Assembly: GCF_030323865.1 (NCBI RefSeq)
Contig: NZ_CP066364.1
Coordinates: forward strand, 1 to 64,000
Direction: 5' to 3'
Length of the DNA stretch: 64,000 bases
Origin: Pseudarthrobacter defluvii
GTDB lineage: Bacteria > Actinomycetota > Actinomycetes > Actinomycetales > Micrococcaceae
Shown: piece by piece, positions 25,633 to 33,768 of the stretch
Position numbering within the stretch: the first letter of the stretch is position 1
How the letters are laid out: the number at the start of each line of letters is the position of its first letter
Made by a program: the position numbers and the translations under genes
The notes under the pieces: model-generated
The model's database searches: none
What the model saw: only the letters and a program-made list of their open reading frames with translations
What the model was told of the DNA's origin: nothing

Positions 25633-25978
25633 CTTCTTCCGGAGGCAGGACGCGGATCCGGCGGGCGATCGGCGCTCCAGGTGTGATGCCCAGGTCTTCT
25701 GGCCGCTTGGGTGCGTTGGCGGTTTTGGCGGCGCGCATCTGGACGTAGGGTTCGAACAGGTCGTTGGGCGTGCATTCGAGGATGTCACAGAGGGCCGCGA
25801 AGGTCTGGGCAGGAATGCGTTCGGGTGTACCGGTGACCAGTCGGTGGACCTGCGCGTTGGAGAGGTTGATGCCCCGGGCTTTGAGTAGGGGGAGCAGTTC
25901 GGTGGTCTTCCAGAGGTTCCGTCGAGCCATCAGTTGCCGGAGGTTCCAGCGGTAGCCGATCCGTCGCTGTTCAGCCAT
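25625..25978 (-). CDS. Xre/Cro-type HTH regulator (left module)
   Basis: The 117-residue protein contains a Cro/C1-type HTH (LMARRNLWKTTELLPLLKARGINLSNAQVHRLVTGTPERIPAQTFAALCDILECTPNDLFEP). It overlaps both the upstream recombinase remnant (8 bp) and the zinc-ribbon gene (8 bp), giving a three-gene unit: recombinase, Xre, zinc-ribbon protein. It may regulate the module or act as a directionality factor. Confidence 0.8.
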   Translation of the reverse strand: MAEQRRIGYRWNLRQLMARRNLWKTTELLPLLKARGINLSNAQVHRLVTGTPERIPAQTFAALCDILECTPNDLFEPYVQMRAAKTANAPKRPEDLGITPGAPIARRIRVLPPEEDD

Positions 25979-26112
25979 GATCGTTCCCCTCGCCGTCGCC
26001 GCTGCGTAGCCGCTGGGCGATCATTTTCTGGATGGTCTTCTGTTTGAAGTCCGCCGACACGGAAGTATAGAGGGCTGTGGTCGAGGAGTAGCTGTGCCCG
26101 ACCTGTTTCTGC
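25971..26112 (-). pseudogene. 3' end of tyrosine recombinase gene split by Tn554-like element (left)
   Basis: After the transposon end the frame reads QKQVGHSYSSTTALYTSVSADFKQKTIQKMIAQRL, containing the final His (VGHS) and the nucleophile Tyr (ALYTSV) of a tyrosine recombinase. The matching 5' part, which has the Arg and HTLRHSY motifs but no Tyr, lies on the far side of the transposon at 30105-31115 (or, if inversion has occurred, at 31575-32540). Joining at the Q codon gives a normal recombinase sequence. Confidence 0.85.
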
Positions 26113-26226
26113 ATTATCTTGAGCCCGTCGGGCTGGTGTGCCTCTGGCCTGCGGTTTTGTGTTGGTGGGTGTGTCCGGGACGTGCATGACGGTGGCATTG
26201 GCTGTCCTTCCATTCTCGTGGATCCG

Positions 26227-26640
26227 TTATGGATTCGGGATGGTCGCGGGGTCTGGTGATGGACTTTGGCGGCGTTGTCCGAGGGCGTGTGCGAGTTGCT
26301 GTCGCAGTCGTTGGTTCTCGTCGTTGAGTCGTCTGATTCTGTCGTTGGCCGCTTCTAGTCGTTGCCGTAGCGAGGCCTCGCTTGCCCGCTGTGGCCGGGA
26401 TTCCGGTGTGGGCTCCGGGGCGGCTTGGTTTTGGCGGAGGCGTTCGATTGCGGCGCGGAGGTCGGGCTGGGTGTAAAGCCAGGACCGGGAGACCCGGGCG
26501 TATCTGGCGACGGCGTCGAAAGTGACCGGGCGGCCTTCCGCATGAAGGGTGCGCAGCGCTTGGACGGCTTTGGACCTGGTGAGCGCCGCGCGCTGCTGTG
26601 CAGCTTTGACCAGGTGCCGGCTGTTGTCGGAGCGGTTCAT
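26227..26640 (-). CDS. tnpC: TnpC-like transposition protein (left copy)
   Basis: The 137-residue basic protein has an N-terminal HTH-like part (GRPVTFDAVARYARVSRSWLYTQPDLRAAIERLR) and a C-terminal coiled coil (LRQRLEAANDRIRRLNDENQRLRQQLAHAL). It resembles Tn554 TnpC, an accessory protein that influences frequency and orientation of transposition. Its start overlaps the tnpB stop by 4 bp. It is identical to the protein at 36005-36418. Confidence 0.75.
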   Translation of the reverse strand: MNRSDNSRHLVKAAQQRAALTRSKAVQALRTLHAEGRPVTFDAVARYARVSRSWLYTQPDLRAAIERLRQNQAAPEPTPESRPQRASEASLRQRLEAANDRIRRLNDENQRLRQQLAHALGQRRQSPSPDPATIPNP

Positions 26641-28880
26641 CCGGCGGCCTCGTCGGGTGCGGTGTCGTCGAGGGAGTCAATGATGCGGTCCAGGTTGTGC
26701 AGTACTGCCTGGTTCATCTCGATGAGCCGGGTCTGTCCGCGGGCTTCGGCGGCGGACAGGATCTGGACGGTCTGGCGGCGCTGCTCTTGGTGCTGGGGGA
26801 GGAACTCGGCGGTGGTGACAAACATGGGACAGGTCAGGCAGGCGTTGGCGTGCGGGCAGGACTTCTGAACCGGCAGCCCGCAGAATCCGTTCGGCAGGCT
26901 CTGTGTTGCGCGACCGAGGCGTTGTTTGGCCCAGCTGGCTTCGGCGAGTGGTCCTTGCGGGTCAATGGTGATGGTGTCGCCGTTGATGTTGACCTTACGG
27001 GCTTCCTCCCAGTGGCGGCGCACGGTTGTGTCGTGCAGCCGGGCGTAGTGGGCGGTCATCTCCGCCGAGGTGTGGTCGAGGAGGACCCGGACAACTTCCT
27101 GGGGAACGTCGCGGTTGATCAGTGTTGTCCCGAAGGTGTGGCGCCACTGATGTGGGGTCAGGCGCACCTCTTGTCCGTGTTCGTCGCGGATGTCGCAGCG
27201 TTCCAGCCAGTCTTCAAGCTGTCCGCGGTAGGAGTGCGTGGTGAGCGGTTTTGCTCCGTCGGGGTTCATCTTCGGGGCCGGGAACAACCAGTTGCTGCCG
27301 TCGGGGAATCGTTCGCGGACGCGTCGCTGCTGATCGAGGATGGCGGCGTGGACTTCCTCATCGAGGGGTACGAGGGCTTCGCGTTTCATCTTCCGGTTCA
27401 TATAGCGCAGGTAGGGGGCGCCGTCACCGTCACGGACCACGCAGTCGGTAGCGAGGTTGCAGGCGTCCCCGACGCGCAGTCCGCAGCGCATTAGGATCAG
27501 GGTGAGTAGCCGGCTGTCGGGGCTGGTCCATTTGCCGAGGTTTTCGGGTTGGTCCAGTTGCGCCATGATGTGATCGGCCAGGGCCCTGGGCAGTCGTTTG
27601 GCTGGTCGTGGGAAGTCTTCAGGGTAGAAGTTCGCCGATGCCGGCAGGTCTTTGGCCCAGTCGTGGCGGCGGATCGCGGCGAAGAAGGCGTTCAGGGAGC
27701 TGACGTCGCGGCCACGGGAAATTACTGCCCGTTTGTCCCGGGCGAGCTCGGCGAGGAAGCGTTCCAGGATGCCGCGGTCGATGCAGTCCGGGCCGTCGGA
27801 GTGGGGGATGGTGCGGGCGAGGAACGCGGCGAATCGGTTCAGGGCGAGGATGTCGACGCGCCCTTGGATGATTTCCCTGCCGCTGGTCAGCCGCCATCGG
27901 ATGAAGCGTTTTGCCAGGGGGCGCAGCCACGGTTGCGGGATCTTGTCGAAGCGGAGGGTGCCGCGGGTGTCGGTGTAGCCGAGGCGGTGCAGGGCCCAGG
28001 CGTCGCGGGAATACTCTGACTCCCAGCCGGTGCCGGCGACGAGGTCTTCGAGCCGGGTGTAGGCAAAGCGCAGGAACGCAAGTTGCCCGTTGTGGCGGTG
28101 ACTGCGGCCCACCCGGCCGGCGATATAGAACGCTGCCCACTGGTCAAGATTCCAGTCCAGCAGCGAGGTGACGCCGCTGTCGGAGACGAGCCGGATCACG
28201 GGCGTCACAACGGAGGAGCGGGTACTGGCCCGGCGTTCATCGTGGCGGCATTGCATGGCGTGCTGGAGCTCAAGCCGCAGCTGGGGACGATCTGCCAGGC
28301 ATCGGAAATCGAACCGGTCCAGGCCCACGCTTTCGCACCGGGCGACGAACTCGTCGATATCCGGTGCGCCAATGGCGTGCCAGCGGGACTTGTGGTTCAG
28401 ACACAACGGCGAGTTGCCTTGGGCCCAGAGGTCGCAGAACGCGAGCCTGCATTCGGGCCGCTCGATGACCGGCTCGGGTGAGAGGGTAGCGAGCCACTTA
28501 ATCACGTCGGTCTCGCTGGAACGACTGAAGAACCCGTGATGGCTGACGCAGAGGCCGCGTCTGGCCGAACCGAAGCGGCACCAGGTGACGGTGCATGCCG
28601 CCAAGGGGCCGTCGCCTACGGGTAATGGGCCGGGGCTGGCGAGGAATGACTCCCATTCGGGGCGTCCTTGGTCCAGCCAGCGCTTGTAGTGGCTTTTGCA
28701 GAACCCTTTCACCGTACGTTGCCGTTCACACTCGTCGATCCGGCAGGGCTCGGTGTTGAAGACGAGGGAGCCTGGGGCCGGGATCACGATTTCGGGTCTG
28801 AATTCGGGCCGGACGGTGGCCATGAGTTTAGCCAACAGACCGCAACCGTCCTCGTTTTCATTCAGTGCGAGGGAGCTCAC
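26637..28880 (-). CDS. tnpB: TnpB-like large tyrosine recombinase (left copy)
   Basis: The 747-residue protein has an N-terminal Cys/His-rich region (CRIDECERQRTVKGFCKSHYKRW and similar), a C-terminal recombinase domain with Arg in MRCGLRVGDACNL, H-x-x-R in TPHQWRHTFGTT, His in LLDHTS and Tyr in TAHYARLHD, and a final Cys cluster (CPHANACLTCPMF). Size and order match TnpB of Tn554 elements. All catalytic residues are present. It begins with GTG overlapping the tnpA stop (GTGA). Confidence 0.85.
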   Translation of the reverse strand: MSSLALNENEDGCGLLAKLMATVRPEFRPEIVIPAPGSLVFNTEPCRIDECERQRTVKGFCKSHYKRWLDQGRPEWESFLASPGPLPVGDGPLAACTVTWCRFGSARRGLCVSHHGFFSRSSETDVIKWLATLSPEPVIERPECRLAFCDLWAQGNSPLCLNHKSRWHAIGAPDIDEFVARCESVGLDRFDFRCLADRPQLRLELQHAMQCRHDERRASTRSSVVTPVIRLVSDSGVTSLLDWNLDQWAAFYIAGRVGRSHRHNGQLAFLRFAYTRLEDLVAGTGWESEYSRDAWALHRLGYTDTRGTLRFDKIPQPWLRPLAKRFIRWRLTSGREIIQGRVDILALNRFAAFLARTIPHSDGPDCIDRGILERFLAELARDKRAVISRGRDVSSLNAFFAAIRRHDWAKDLPASANFYPEDFPRPAKRLPRALADHIMAQLDQPENLGKWTSPDSRLLTLILMRCGLRVGDACNLATDCVVRDGDGAPYLRYMNRKMKREALVPLDEEVHAAILDQQRRVRERFPDGSNWLFPAPKMNPDGAKPLTTHSYRGQLEDWLERCDIRDEHGQEVRLTPHQWRHTFGTTLINRDVPQEVVRVLLDHTSAEMTAHYARLHDTTVRRHWEEARKVNINGDTITIDPQGPLAEASWAKQRLGRATQSLPNGFCGLPVQKSCPHANACLTCPMFVTTAEFLPQHQEQRRQTVQILSAAEARGQTRLIEMNQAVLHNLDRIIDSLDDTAPDEAAG

Positions 28881-29983
28881 CAGGTGACCTCTTTTCCGGT
28901 CAGCAGCCCTGCCTTTTCGAGGGCGCGGCGGGCGTCCTCAACGGTGAGGTGGCCGTAGACGTCGATGGTGGTTGCGACCGATGCGTGGCCAAGCAGGCTG
29001 CTGATCACTTCGATGGGTGTCCCGGCTCGTAGCAAGCGGGTGGCATAGGTGTGGCGGAACCAGTGCGGGTCAAAATCCACTCCAGTGTCCCGGCGCAGCC
29101 GCTTCACCAGGTCATAGACTGCCGCGTAGCCCATCGGGCGGCCGCGGGGGCCCGCCCACAGATTCACGAACACGTAGTCGCTGTCCAGATCTCCGTATTC
29201 CTCGTGAAGGTAGTCGCCGTAGAGCCGCACGACGTCCGCGCCGATCGGTATCGTGCGCGGCGAAACGGACTTCGCCCGGGCACGGTTGGCGTTCACCCGA
29301 CGGCGGATCGTCAGCTCGCCCTCGGCGACTGCAATGTCCTCATGCCTTAGTCCGAGTGCTTCGCCGATACGGATTCCCGACTCCCAGAGCAGGACGAACA
29401 GGAACCGGTCCCTCAGCCGCGTGCACGCATCCAGCACTGCTTGAGCCGTCGCCGCAGGCAGGACCGTGGGCAACCTCTTCGGCTCACGCAGCTTCACGAT
29501 CCTGCGCCGCTGCGGCCTGTCCCCGGCAAGGTGAGCAAGGAACGGTCTCCATCCCGTTCTTCGGTACCGGACCGTTTCGAACTCGGTGACAAGGTCGCCC
29601 AGCGGGACCCCGTGACGGGAGTGGAACACGTAAAAGCCGCTCACGGCCGCGAGCTTGCGGTTCAACGTGCCCGGCCCGCAGTGATGGGAAGCCGATGGCA
29701 GCAGCGTCACGTCAGCGGCGCGCCCGGCAGGCGGAAGCCGCAGCCAAGCGACGAACTCGCCGACGTTCTCCAGCCTCACCTGGCGCCAATCAATGCCGCG
29801 GTGGCGAAGAAAGACGAACCAATCCTTGAGATCATGCGCATACGCCTTGAGCGTGTTCGGCGACCTCTCGACGTCGGTCAGGTAAGCCAAAAACCGCTCC
29901 ACCGGCTCAACGACACCATGATCATCAAGCACAGTCCACGACTCAAGCGGCGAACCGGACACCAAAACTCGTTGAACCTGCAT
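28877..29983 (-). CDS. tnpA: TnpA-like tyrosine recombinase (left copy)
   Basis: The 368-residue recombinase has an N-terminal SAM-like DNA-binding domain (FLAYLTDVERSPNTLKAYAHDLKDWFVFL) and catalytic residues Arg (ESGIRIGEALGLR), H-x-x-R (HWFRHTYAT), His (LLGHAS) and Tyr (TIDVYGHL). It is full length and fits Tn554 TnpA. The first gene of the transposon, it begins about 120 bp inside the end. The copy at 32662-33768 encodes the same protein. Confidence 0.88.
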   Translation of the reverse strand: MQVQRVLVSGSPLESWTVLDDHGVVEPVERFLAYLTDVERSPNTLKAYAHDLKDWFVFLRHRGIDWRQVRLENVGEFVAWLRLPPAGRAADVTLLPSASHHCGPGTLNRKLAAVSGFYVFHSRHGVPLGDLVTEFETVRYRRTGWRPFLAHLAGDRPQRRRIVKLREPKRLPTVLPAATAQAVLDACTRLRDRFLFVLLWESGIRIGEALGLRHEDIAVAEGELTIRRRVNANRARAKSVSPRTIPIGADVVRLYGDYLHEEYGDLDSDYVFVNLWAGPRGRPMGYAAVYDLVKRLRRDTGVDFDPHWFRHTYATRLLRAGTPIEVISSLLGHASVATTIDVYGHLTVEDARRALEKAGLLTGKEVTW

Positions 29984-30104
29984 GAACCCTCCCGCGATCC
30001 CGTGTGATGGACAGCTTCAGATAAGCACCTCCATCACGCGGAACTGCACGGTTACGGGCCCCGTGCTGCACGTCAAAGACACCCCGGTTCCTGCCCCAGA
30101 TAAG

Positions 30105-31115
30105 CTGGATGAACAGCGGGTCGTAGCCGGCCTCGATCAGATGAGTGACGTACGAGTGCCTCAGGGTGTGCAGGGTCAGTTCCTCCGGCAGGCCGGCGAT
30201 CGTCCGCACCCGCTGAAAAGACCGGTCGAAGTTGCGGAAAACAGTGGAACCAGAGCGCTCCGAAGGCCACAGGCTAGCGGACCGGTCAGCGGTCGGGAAA
30301 CGTTTCCGGCCGTCAGAGGAGAGCCAGTGCTCAAGGAGCCCAACCACCCAATCGAACTCGGGAACCGTCAGAACGGTGCGCCGTCGGGGTCCGGAACCCT
30401 TGGTTCCCTTGGCCCACCGCACCTGGAGTGCCCCGAAGCGGCCGAACTGCTCGACGTGCGGATTGGGACCAAAATCGACGTACTCGAGCATCACCAGTTC
30501 GCGCCGCCGCAGCCCGTATGCATAGCCCACCTTGAACGCCGTCGAGTCCCTGAATGCTGGCAGCCAGCGTTTGGAACCCTTGGCGAACTCTGTGTCGACC
30601 AGGTCGTCGGCAGCGTCGAAGAACGTCTGCAGTTCTGTCCGGGTGAACGCCCGGCGGCGTGCCGGCAGGGCATCGTCCGTCGTGTGTCGTGGCGAGTTCC
30701 ACTCGAACACGACCTGCACCGGAATGTCCGCGAAGACCCGCTCACAGAACGTGGCCCAACCGTAACGCCCGTCCGTTAGATAGGAACAGAAAGCCCTGAT
30801 GGCCCCGGAGTTTGTCCTCAGGGTTGATAACGCCAACCCTTTCTCTGAGCTGCGGCGGTCTGCCAGAAATTCATCCACGTGATGCGCCGACCACGTCCAC
30901 GGATACTCGTTCGCGTGCTCCTGGAACTTCTGGATCGTCCCGCATGAGCTCTTGATGTACGACGTCGACAGACCGCGAGCCAGCATCTGTGCACGCCAGC
31001 CATCCACCATCGCCTCGAAGACTCGATCCTCGGCACGCAGCAGCCCGACATTCGCGTTGGTCAGAAAGGCCGGAATCCGCCCAGATTCGATACTCACTGA
31101 GCTAACTGTACGCAA
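30105..31115 (-). pseudogene. 5' part of tyrosine recombinase gene split by Tn554-like element (left)
   Basis: About 337 codons remain, from a SAM-like N-terminal domain (LSTSYIKSSCGTIQKFQEHANEYPWTW) through the catalytic Arg (YGLRRRELVML) and H-x-x-R (TLRHSYVTH), ending at DPLFIQ. The open frame then runs into the transposon until 29943 and lacks the final His and Tyr. An inverted repeat overlaps its start region, perhaps for autoregulation. It is about 40-50 percent similar by eye to the divergent gene at 31575. Confidence 0.85.
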
Positions 31116-31118
31116 AAA

Positions 31119-31137
31119 TCTCTCATCTAATGAGAGA
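31119..31137. promoter_or_regulatory. Inverted repeat at the start of the left recombinase gene
   Basis: TCTCTCAT-CTA-ATGAGAGA is a perfect 8-bp palindrome four bases upstream of the probable start codon. It may be an operator for the module's Xre protein. Confidence 0.4.
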
Positions 31138-31574
31138 CTACGTCACTGTGCCGCGGCGTCCCGCGCAAACGCTGACTTCCAGCAATCGACGTCAATTGGT
31201 CATTGCACCGCACTGACCTGCGCAAACATCAAAAAACAGGATGAGACGAGTTCTCTAATCTACTTCTACTCGTCCTACTCAAACGCCGATAATGGAGATT
31301 ATGTAAAGCTGTACTCTGCGTATTGCATCAGATGAATCAATCCACCCCGATCCCCTATGGTTGCTTGGCTCGGCTCCTGAGCCTCGAATTCCGCGGATTT
31401 GTAGGCGGTGCTCGGCTGATGCGCAGTCACGCAAGCCGCTCCAAGCGGACCAAAGCGTCGGCGCTTGAGCGTCCCTGAAGGGCGTTTGACCTGCGGTTTT
31501 GCGCTGATGATGCATTTAATGAATCATTGATTCAGTTATTGAATGTGGTTTGAGGGCGACTTTGGGAGCGAACT
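31138..31574. other. Divergent intergenic region between the two recombinase modules
   Basis: No gene is seen. It includes the 32-base motif at 31311-31342 that recurs at 1993-2024, and a palindrome TGAATCA-T-TGATTCA at 31520-31534 near the right recombinase start. It is locally AT-richer than its surroundings and probably holds the promoters of both modules and the meeting point of two element ends. Confidence 0.45.
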
Positions 31575-32540
31575 GTGGCGGTTGACGGGTCCGGGCGCGT
31601 GCTGCAGTTGAATGCCGTTTCGTTGCTGCATCCCGAGGAGCAGACGCTCGAGGACATGTTCACCGGCTGGCGCAACCAGCAGCTCTCCCGGAATCTGCAG
31701 TTCGACACGATCGACAAGGGAATCGCCAGTGTCCGCAGGTTCGTGAACCATGTGAACGAGTTTCCGTGGAACTGGGCGCCGGAGCATGTAGAGGAGTACT
31801 TCGGTGATCTCCGCTCGATCCGTCAGCTGAAGCACTCCACCGTCCGCGGCTACCAGTCAATGCTCCGCCGTTTCTCGTCCTACGTCTCGAACCCCGATTA
31901 CGGCTGGGACAGGGTCTGTGAGCAGCGTTTCGGCACGCACCCGTCCCAGGTCTTCTTCGACTGGAACACGGCAACCCACACCCAGGAGTACGAAGGACAG
32001 CCGTCGAAGAGGCCCTTTACCAAGGCCGAGTTGCAGATGCTGTTCGATCATGCGGACGACCAGGTCGAGCTCATTGCGGCGTCAGGCAAGAAGGGCTGGA
32101 AGGCAGCCTATCGGGACGCCGTCATGCTGAAAATCACCTACTCGTACGGGCTGAGGTTCAACGAGCTGCGTCACCTGCAAACCGTCGATTTCGCAACCAA
32201 CCCTCAGGCGCGCAGGTTCGGAAAAGCAGGTGTTTGCAAGGTCCGGTTCGGCAAGTCACGCAAGGGTTCCCCCTACAAACCTCGCAGCGTCCTGACCGTC
32301 TTCGACTGGAGCGCTGGCATCATCGAGGACTGGCTCGCCAACGGCCGGGGAACTCTCGACACCCTGGATCTTTTCCCCAGCGAACGCGGCGGCCTGATCT
32401 GTGAATCAACCCTGCTGCGTCGGCTCCGGCGCTACCTGAACGAGCTGGACCTGCCGCTGGAGGGTCTCGATCTGCACTCCCTGCGCCGCAGCTATGCGAC
32501 GCACCTGTTGGAGGACGGATGGGATCCTAGATTCGTGCAA
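31575..32540 (+). pseudogene. 5' part of tyrosine recombinase gene split by Tn554-like element (right)
   Basis: This 322-codon part starts with GTG. It has the N-terminal DNA-binding domain (NLQFDTIDKGIASVRRFVNHVNEFPWNW), Arg in YGLRFNELRHL and H-x-x-R in SLRRSYATHLLEDGWDPRFVQ, and then enters the transposon at the same codon as its left paralogue. The open frame ends within the transposon at 32702. The Tyr-bearing end lies at 36533-36677. Confidence 0.85.
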
Positions 32541-32661
32541 CTTATCTGGGGCAGGAACCGGGGTGTCTTTGACGTGCAGCACGGGGCCCGTAACCGTGCA
32601 GTTCCGCGTGATGGAGGTGCTTATCTGAAGCTGTCCATCACACGGGATCGCGGGAGGGTTC

Positions 32662-33768
32662 ATGCAGGTTCAACGAGTTTTGGTGTCCGGTTCGCCGCTT
32701 GAGTCGTGGACTGTGCTTGATGATCATGGTGTCGTTGAGCCGGTGGAGCGGTTTTTGGCTTACCTGACCGACGTCGAGAGGTCGCCGAACACGCTCAAGG
32801 CGTATGCGCATGATCTCAAGGATTGGTTCGTCTTTCTTCGCCACCGCGGCATTGATTGGCGCCAGGTGAGGCTGGAGAACGTCGGCGAGTTCGTCGCTTG
32901 GCTGCGGCTTCCGCCTGCCGGGCGCGCCGCTGACGTGACGCTGCTGCCATCGGCTTCCCATCACTGCGGGCCGGGCACGTTGAACCGCAAGCTCGCGGCC
33001 GTGAGCGGCTTTTACGTGTTCCACTCCCGTCACGGGGTCCCGCTGGGCGACCTTGTCACCGAGTTCGAAACGGTCCGGTACCGAAGAACGGGATGGAGAC
33101 CGTTCCTTGCTCACCTTGCCGGGGACAGGCCGCAGCGGCGCAGGATCGTGAAGCTGCGTGAGCCGAAGAGGTTGCCCACGGTCCTGCCTGCGGCGACGGC
33201 TCAAGCAGTGCTGGATGCGTGCACGCGGCTGAGGGACCGGTTCCTGTTCGTCCTGCTCTGGGAGTCGGGAATCCGTATCGGCGAAGCACTCGGACTAAGG
33301 CATGAGGACATTGCAGTCGCCGAGGGCGAGCTGACGATCCGCCGTCGGGTGAACGCCAACCGTGCCCGGGCGAAGTCCGTTTCGCCGCGCACGATACCGA
33401 TCGGCGCGGACGTCGTGCGGCTCTACGGCGACTACCTTCACGAGGAATACGGAGATCTGGACAGCGACTACGTGTTCGTGAATCTGTGGGCGGGCCCCCG
33501 CGGCCGCCCGATGGGCTACGCGGCAGTCTATGACCTGGTGAAGCGGCTGCGCCGGGACACTGGAGTGGATTTTGACCCGCACTGGTTCCGCCACACCTAT
33601 GCCACCCGCTTGCTACGAGCCGGGACACCCATCGAAGTGATCAGCAGCCTGCTTGGCCACGCATCGGTCGCAACCACCATCGACGTCTACGGCCACCTCA
33701 CCGTTGAGGACGCCCGCCGCGCCCTCGAAAAGGCAGGGCTGCTGACCGGAAAAGAGGTCACCTGGTGA
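32662..33768 (+). CDS. tnpA: TnpA-like tyrosine recombinase (right copy)
   Basis: The 368-residue product is identical to that of 28877-29983, with all catalytic residues (Arg, H-x-x-R, His, Tyr) intact. It overlaps tnpB by 4 bp (GTGA). Confidence 0.88.
   Translation: MQVQRVLVSGSPLESWTVLDDHGVVEPVERFLAYLTDVERSPNTLKAYAHDLKDWFVFLRHRGIDWRQVRLENVGEFVAWLRLPPAGRAADVTLLPSASHHCGPGTLNRKLAAVSGFYVFHSRHGVPLGDLVTEFETVRYRRTGWRPFLAHLAGDRPQRRRIVKLREPKRLPTVLPAATAQAVLDACTRLRDRFLFVLLWESGIRIGEALGLRHEDIAVAEGELTIRRRVNANRARAKSVSPRTIPIGADVVRLYGDYLHEEYGDLDSDYVFVNLWAGPRGRPMGYAAVYDLVKRLRRDTGVDFDPHWFRHTYATRLLRAGTPIEVISSLLGHASVATTIDVYGHLTVEDARRALEKAGLLTGKEVTW

Larger units (their letters stand above)
26113..30104 (-). 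mobile_element. Tn554-like transposon, left copy (3,992 bp)
   Basis: The segment is repeated in inverted orientation at 32541-36532. All proteins encoded in it are identical in both copies, including short overlapping frames, so the DNA is probably identical. Contents are tnpA, tnpB and tnpC only, with 4-bp overlaps. The left end reads CTTATCTGGGGC and the right end AAGATAAT in gene orientation. No cargo gene is seen. The element interrupts a tyrosine recombinase gene at a Gln codon. Confidence 0.85.

Noticed and set aside
31119-31574. CRISPR or other array-like repeat between the recombinases
   Set aside because: Only isolated palindromes occur. There are no regularly spaced repeats, and no cas genes anywhere in the window.
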